Source: a virus. From it: a stretch of DNA of 26,009 bases. Shown here one piece after another: positions 21,533 through 26,009 of this stretch (its first letter is position 1; the number at the start of each line of letters is the position of its first letter). The translations under genes and the position numbers were made by a program. The notes beneath the pieces are model-generated. The model ran no database searches. It was not told the DNA's origin and saw only the letters and a program-made list of their open reading frames with translations. Location of the stretch: positions 1 through 26,009 of IMG/VR virus record IMGVR_UViG_3300006101_000058; one strand, given 5' to 3'.

Positions 21533-23116
21533 ATGACTGATCTCACCAACAAACCACAGAATGCCTACATCACAGCCACCAACACCTATCTACAGCGGGG
21601 CAATCCGTTGCTGGAGACTCCCAAGACACCTGCTGATCTCAAGATACCCGGTGTACGACAGCCACAGCAACCAACCGCAGTTGATCCTGCATCACCGCCA
21701 GCCAAAGCCACGTCGGCACCCACTGGCAATTCCAACTATGCCTTTACCGGTCTGGCCGAAGCCCTTAACACCTATCAGAACCAGTTGGTCAAAGACGGCA
21801 TCTATCAAATTGCTGACTTTTATGAATTCCAATTCAATCCAATCGCACTGGGCAGCAGCAAGGTCAAGAAAGCTGGCAGTACCGATCGATCAAAAACCGC
21901 TGGCAAAAACGCTGCCACAGCCAGACAAGCACTAGATTCAACAACTGATGCAGTAAGCAGCAACAGTCAAAACTGGGACGTACAGGCCGGCACACAAATC
22001 ATCCAGGTCATTGATCAGATCATGCGCAGCAGTGAATACATCAGCCAGCAAGCAACCGCGCAGATTGATGCCAACACGCAAAAAAACATACCCAGCACCA
22101 GCAACGGCATCATAGCCTGGTACAACGTCAGTGTGCAGGCTGTCAGTCTGGGATTTGACAATCTGCGGCGAGATTTTGCCTATCACATGACCTTTGTGAT
22201 CACTCCGTATTCGATAACCAAGATGGTGAGCGACTATTTTCCTGACAGCCGATATAGAGGCAGTCACAAGAGCTACAACTATTGGTTCACTGGGCAAAAT
22301 ACCGAGGTACTGAGTTTTGAACAAAAATACGATGCATTGTACAAGATCATAATGAATGGCAGCCAGGCAACACAGATAAACAGTGCTGTGGCCATCAATT
22401 ATCGTGAGCAATACAGCAAAACAGCCATGCCCACTACCAACGAAAAAACTGGCCAACAGACCGGAACCTATACCAATGCAGCAGCCGACAGTGCCGCAGA
22501 TTTCCTTTACAGCCAGACAGATTATGCCTTGGCCAAAATCAGGATAGTGGGGGACCCGGCCTGGCTACAGCAAGGATCGGTCACTACCGGGGTCACAGCA
22601 CAGCAGTTCACATTTGATCCATTCAATGCCGATGGCAGCATAAATTACGACAGCCAGATGGTGAATTTTGACATCAACTGGAATCAGCCAGCCGATTACG
22701 ATTTTGCCACTGGTGTGATGGATCTAAACAACACCCAAGGAAGACCCAAGGTCAACAATACCTATTATGCATCTGAATGTAGAAGTTTTTTCAGCCGTGG
22801 CAAGTTTGAACAAGAACTGGAAGGCAAGCTCTTGATCGAAAGCAAACCAGATCAGGCCAACAGCACTGCACCAGTAGAACGTGTTGCACCAAAAACGAAA
22901 CCAACATCGCCACCACCTCTCACGGGCACTACTCCATTAAAACCGTCACAACAACAGGATCAGGCCGCGGTTGGCATGGCAGCCAGTATAGTCCGTCCAA
23001 ATGGCACATCATTCAATCCGTTCTTGCAAGCACGACAACCCGGCGGACCTTTTTCAGGAAATCGTACTCCGTTGGCACCAAACAATCCATTGAATCCCAA
23101 CAACTATAGCAATTGA
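21533..23116 (+). CDS. Second large virion structural protein, probable baseplate hub component
   Basis: 527 residues, two nt after the previous gene. After a Pro/Thr-rich start it has 'YEFQFNPIALGSSKVKKAG' near 100, 'GIIAWYNVSVQAVSLGFD' near 198, 'DFAYHMTFVITPYSITKM' near 221, 'RIVGDPAWLQQGS' near 340, and 'YYASECRSFFSRGKFEQELEG' near 412. The tail is Pro-, Thr- and Asn-rich and disordered. 'I-x-G-D-P-x-W-L-x-Q-G' and the final 'F-x-x-G-x-F-x-Q-x-L-x-G' are frequent in phage hub-like proteins that hold the spike. It sits directly before the gp5-like spike. Some blocks look like those of the preceding protein, so distant paralogy is possible. Confidence 0.6.
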   Translation: MTDLTNKPQNAYITATNTYLQRGNPLLETPKTPADLKIPGVRQPQQPTAVDPASPPAKATSAPTGNSNYAFTGLAEALNTYQNQLVKDGIYQIADFYEFQFNPIALGSSKVKKAGSTDRSKTAGKNAATARQALDSTTDAVSSNSQNWDVQAGTQIIQVIDQIMRSSEYISQQATAQIDANTQKNIPSTSNGIIAWYNVSVQAVSLGFDNLRRDFAYHMTFVITPYSITKMVSDYFPDSRYRGSHKSYNYWFTGQNTEVLSFEQKYDALYKIIMNGSQATQINSAVAINYREQYSKTAMPTTNEKTGQQTGTYTNAAADSAADFLYSQTDYALAKIRIVGDPAWLQQGSVTTGVTAQQFTFDPFNADGSINYDSQMVNFDINWNQPADYDFATGVMDLNNTQGRPKVNNTYYASECRSFFSRGKFEQELEGKLLIESKPDQANSTAPVERVAPKTKPTSPPPLTGTTPLKPSQQQDQAAVGMAASIVRPNGTSFNPFLQARQPGGPFSGNRTPLAPNNPLNPNNYSN

Positions 23117-23147
23117 TATGTAAAGTAACTGACAGAAAGAAAAACAC

Positions 23148-24659
23148 ATGGGTTTACAAAATTATCAACGCAGTCGTGGCACACCTAAAACATTTGATCA
23201 GAATCGCGGTGGCACACCTGGCACTGGCGGCCCGTATATTGGCATAGTCAAAAACAACACTGACCCCACACGCATGGGTCGTTTGCAGGTCTATATCACG
23301 GCATTTGGAGCCAACGAGGAAGATGAAACGGCCTGGAAATGGGTCAGTTACGTGACTCCATTTTACGGAGCCACACCGCAAGGTGGCACTGCCGGAACCG
23401 GCACTTTCCTGGACGGAAACTCACAAAGCTACGGCATGTGGTTTACCACACCCGATATTGGTGTGCAGGTAATCTGTATCTTTATCAATGATGATCCCGG
23501 CAACGGCTATTACATAGGATGCTTGCCCAACAACGGAGTCACTCACATGATCCCGGCCATTGGATCGGTGGCCGCCAACAAGGCTGCCGCGCAGAATTCA
23601 ACACAGGCTGCGTATCTGGCCAACAGCTCGCGACTGCCGGTCACCGAAATCAACGACAGCCCAGAAAATCCCAAAACCAGTGAAAGCGCCACGTTTTTCA
23701 ATGACACCAAACCAGTTCACAGCTATGTGGCCGCGATTCTGTTCCAGCAAGGACTCAACAACGATGTCATGCGTGGACCCATTGGGTCCAGTGCGCAACG
23801 CGAAAGCCCCAGTCACTGTTATGGAATAAGCACACCGGGGCGTGCAATCTACCAAGGTGGCCTGGGCGACACTGCCGATGCCAAGACTCTAGATGCCATC
23901 AGCCTGGACAGTATCAACGTGATCGGTCGTCGGGGCGGTCACACCTTGGTCATGGACGATGGAGCGCAAGACGGTACTGACAATCTGATCCGGATACGCA
24001 CCAGCAAAGGACATCAGATCACCATGAGCGACGACGGTAATTTTTTCTACATCTGCCATGCCAACGGTCAGGCCTGGGTAGAACTGGGTCAAGAAGGCAC
24101 CTTGGATGTGTTCACAACCAATTCAGTCAATCTGCGAACCGAAGGCACTATCAACTTGCATGCCGATCAAGATGTCAACATATTTGCCGGTGGCAAAATG
24201 AATCTCAAAAGTGCCAAAGGTACCAGCATACAGAGCGACACGGATGCTGACTTGGCATGCAAGGGCGGACTCAAGCTGTTTGGACAAAAAAGCATGGATA
24301 TCAAGACCGGTGGCACCATGGCCATCAAGAGTCAGTTGGGCAGCTGGAGTGCAGGTGCTGCACTCAGTCTCAGTGGCACCTTGTTGTTGCTCAATAGTGG
24401 TCCAGGACTGCCGGCTTCGGCTCCCAAAGGCATCACTGATTATCTACAACCCAATACCACATTCAACCCCAGCACCGGTTGGCAGGTAAGTCCCACTGGC
24501 ACCAAGAGTTGTGTCACGCGAGCGCCCACTCATGAACCTTACCCGTACCATAATCAAGGTGTAAACAACCAGACCAGTCTAGGGGTCAGCGGCCAACCCA
24601 GCCCACCTATAGATGCGCCAGATTTACCAGTCGGAGTTTCGATAACCAAGATATCATGA
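23148..24659 (+). CDS. Baseplate central spike, gp5/VgrG-like, without lysozyme domain
   Basis: 503 residues. Residues 28-130 form the OB-fold of the gp5 family ('GPYIGIVKNNTDPTRMGRL', 'WVSYVTPFYGA', 'PDIGVQVICIFINDDPGNGYYIG'). Residues about 262-330 carry 'RRGGHTLVMDDGAQ' and 'IRIRTSKGHQITMSDDG', the lead-in to the spike. From 325 to 405 short repeats such as 'INLHADQDVNIFAGGKMNL' make the triple-stranded beta-helix that pierces the envelope. T4 gp5 carries a lysozyme between OB-fold and needle; here that stretch has no lysozyme catalytic pattern. It follows the hub-type proteins by 31 nt; only a weak GAAAG ribosome-binding site is seen. Its stop overlaps the next ATG. Confidence 0.85.
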   Translation: MGLQNYQRSRGTPKTFDQNRGGTPGTGGPYIGIVKNNTDPTRMGRLQVYITAFGANEEDETAWKWVSYVTPFYGATPQGGTAGTGTFLDGNSQSYGMWFTTPDIGVQVICIFINDDPGNGYYIGCLPNNGVTHMIPAIGSVAANKAAAQNSTQAAYLANSSRLPVTEINDSPENPKTSESATFFNDTKPVHSYVAAILFQQGLNNDVMRGPIGSSAQRESPSHCYGISTPGRAIYQGGLGDTADAKTLDAISLDSINVIGRRGGHTLVMDDGAQDGTDNLIRIRTSKGHQITMSDDGNFFYICHANGQAWVELGQEGTLDVFTTNSVNLRTEGTINLHADQDVNIFAGGKMNLKSAKGTSIQSDTDADLACKGGLKLFGQKSMDIKTGGTMAIKSQLGSWSAGAALSLSGTLLLLNSGPGLPASAPKGITDYLQPNTTFNPSTGWQVSPTGTKSCVTRAPTHEPYPYHNQGVNNQTSLGVSGQPSPPIDAPDLPVGVSITKIS

Positions 24660-26009
24660 GCGTATTCAATTACACCCTTCCTTCAGGATCCACGTTCCGC
24701 ATGACTGCACCCACGGGTACCACGCAGTTGCAAGCCGACCAGATCTTTTACAGTCAAGTGGCTGCAGGCGCATTTGTGGGTTACAGTCCAGGACAGACCT
24801 TGACCAGTGCCACTGAAACAGTGACCAAGTTTGCTCTCAGCCGGCTGGATAGAGGCACAGCCGGAGTCGACACACAGGCCATAGTGGCCATAGTCAACAA
24901 CATTCCCACTGTCAACCTGGTCTCGACTGCAGCCAATGGTGTGTCAATCTCACAGGGTCTGCCCAATTTGACTGCCACGCCCTTGGTCAACCCTGTCGGT
25001 CAAGCTGACTTGGTCAATGTGGCAACAGGAACTTTGGCTCCCAACCCCATCGGACCCTTGAGCAGCAATCAGGTTCAAGGTATCCTGGCACAGATAAGCA
25101 ATCTAGTGGATCAACCGGCCACGGTCATGACCGACGACAAAGGAGTAGGCCAATACGGATTCAGTTGTGTACAACTGGAACAGGCCGGATATGTCAAGCC
25201 CGGTACTTGGCAAAGATTCATATTTGATCCATCGCCCATGACCTCGGTACTGTCGGCTGCTGGAATCTGGACAGGTAAAAACGGAATAAAATCGGTCACC
25301 GATTTCTTGAACAACGCCGGGTCACAAACAGATGCACAAAATTATCTGTTGCAAACTGGATACAACAGCTTGGTGTCCAGTGGAACAATTTTGCCTGCTA
25401 CCGCTCAGAGCCTGACCACTTCGGTAGGTCAAATCTTCAGTCAAAGCGGTCTGCAGACAGTGAGTGCGCTGGGTGCCAGCATCGGTGCCAGTCTCTCGGT
25501 GCCCAGTTCGGTGTCATCTGCTTTGTCGGGTACTGCCATAGCCAGTTTGCTGAGCAGTCCGTTGACCAACATCAACAGCATATCGTCTGGTGCTGTCAAT
25601 GCTATTACCAATGCTGTTGGCAATTTTACCAACACCAGTGGTATAATCAGCAATTTGACCAATACTGCAATTGGAGATGTAGGAGCTCTAGTATCCAATG
25701 CTGGTCGTTTTGGATCAGCAGCCACCGCAGCCTGGAGCCAATTGTCCTCGGGCGCCGTTTCATCTGTGTTGGGCGGTATCACCGGCCAAGCAAGCAACAT
25801 CGCCAACAATCTTTTGGGCAGTATTACCGGTCCGGCCTCGGGCACTTTCGATCTTGGCAGCAGCCTAGTGAATGCTCTGCCTGGCGACATCGGTAGTAGC
25901 ATATCCAATCTAACCAGCAATCTCGACATCACCGGCAAGGCCGGACAGTTTGCCACAGCTTTCAGCGACCCTGCTGCGGCACTATCCAATTTAGGAAATT
26001 TTGATATTA
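24656..26009 (+). CDS. Partial large virion protein, Ser/Ala/Asn/Gly-rich, tail-tip associated
   Basis: At least 451 codons; the gene runs off the right edge. It begins MSVFNYTLPSGSTFRM at an ATGA overlap with the spike gene. Near residue 155 it has 'KGVGQYGFSCVQLEQAGYVKPGT' (in parts: GQYGFSCVQLEQAGY, VKPGT), followed by 'AAGIWTGKNGIKSVTDFLNN'. I recall such blocks from large tail-associated proteins of T4-like aquatic phages, sometimes annotated as peptidoglycan-binding. From residue 250 it is built of weakly amphipathic Ser/Ala/Asn/Gly stretches, suggesting extended or repeat-like structure. It probably works with the spike and hub. Enzymatic function is not visible in this part. Confidence 0.65.
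   Translation, partial: MSVFNYTLPSGSTFRMTAPTGTTQLQADQIFYSQVAAGAFVGYSPGQTLTSATETVTKFALSRLDRGTAGVDTQAIVAIVNNIPTVNLVSTAANGVSISQGLPNLTATPLVNPVGQADLVNVATGTLAPNPIGPLSSNQVQGILAQISNLVDQPATVMTDDKGVGQYGFSCVQLEQAGYVKPGTWQRFIFDPSPMTSVLSAAGIWTGKNGIKSVTDFLNNAGSQTDAQNYLLQTGYNSLVSSGTILPATAQSLTTSVGQIFSQSGLQTVSALGASIGASLSVPSSVSSALSGTAIASLLSSPLTNINSISSGAVNAITNAVGNFTNTSGIISNLTNTAIGDVGALVSNAGRFGSAATAAWSQLSSGAVSSVLGGITGQASNIANNLLGSITGPASGTFDLGSSLVNALPGDIGSSISNLTSNLDITGKAGQFATAFSDPAAALSNLGNFDI

Noticed and set aside
25441-25989. 182-codon minus-strand frame at the right end
   Set aside because: Opposite the coupled spike-associated gene, whose frame is open to the window edge; Pro/Leu/Ala-rich shadow.
1-26009. Prophage or mobile island signs (integrase, att sites, transposase)
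   Set aside because: None seen on either strand; the only mobile-type gene is the GIY-YIG endonuclease.

Overview
The window is part of the genome of a large, strictly lytic-type myovirus related to phage T4. The assignment rests on recognisable T4-type core proteins: portal gp20, baseplate proteins gp53 and a gp48/gp54-type tube cap, a gp5-like OB-fold spike, a gp26-type tail protein, the late sigma factor gp55, and the recombination nuclease pair gp46/gp47. The style (long gp55, short ATGA-coupled genes, GIY-YIG endonuclease, sugar genes) is closest to the aquatic T4-like phages such as cyanophages and pelagiphages. The host cannot be named from this sequence. No tRNA, CRISPR, integrase or insertion sequence was found.

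Layout. (1) 1-5433, minus strand: head and tail module, read right to left as tape-measure-like protein, portal gp20, a 73-residue basic protein, an acidic gp67-like core protein, and the first 25 codons of a probable prohead protease gp21. Three starts here lie 4-7 nt behind a T4-type late box (TAAATA). (2) 5457-6520, plus strand: a gp26-like protein and an overlapping -1 frame joined by a canonical T TTT TTC slippery heptamer, as expected of a tail-assembly chaperone pair. (3) 6521-6943: a gene-free convergent gap rich in perfect hairpins. (4) 6944-17671, minus strand: one long tightly coupled operon. Read 5' to 3' it runs gp55, gp47, an epimerase remnant plus a 34-residue micro-ORF, two glycan-type genes that look like halves of one protein, GDP-mannose 3,5-epimerase, an SGNH-like hydrolase, gp46, a B12-type radical SAM protein, a beta-rich protein, a SPASM-type radical SAM protein, a short-chain dehydrogenase and a GIY-YIG endonuclease. 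(5) 17672-17783: a divergent promoter region with a sigma70-like promoter for gp55 and an 18-bp palindrome holding a late box on each strand. (6) 17784-26009, plus strand: a baseplate/tail module of tube-cap protein with a long repetitive N-terminal extension, gp53, two large hub-type proteins, a gp5-like spike without lysozyme, and a partial Ser/Ala/Asn-rich protein running off the end.

The most interesting part is the accessory cargo wedged between and behind gp47 and gp46, genes that sit side by side in T4. It is AT-rich relative to its flanks and nearly every junction is a 4-14 nt overlap. It combines a nucleotide-sugar epimerase, probable glycan transfer and hydrolase functions, two different radical SAM enzymes and a reductase. 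The parsimonious reading is a phage-borne pathway that makes or modifies a sugar-containing product (surface glycan, virion glycan or modified nucleotide), with debris of earlier gene exchange still visible at its left edge. Its actual product cannot be told from sequence alone.
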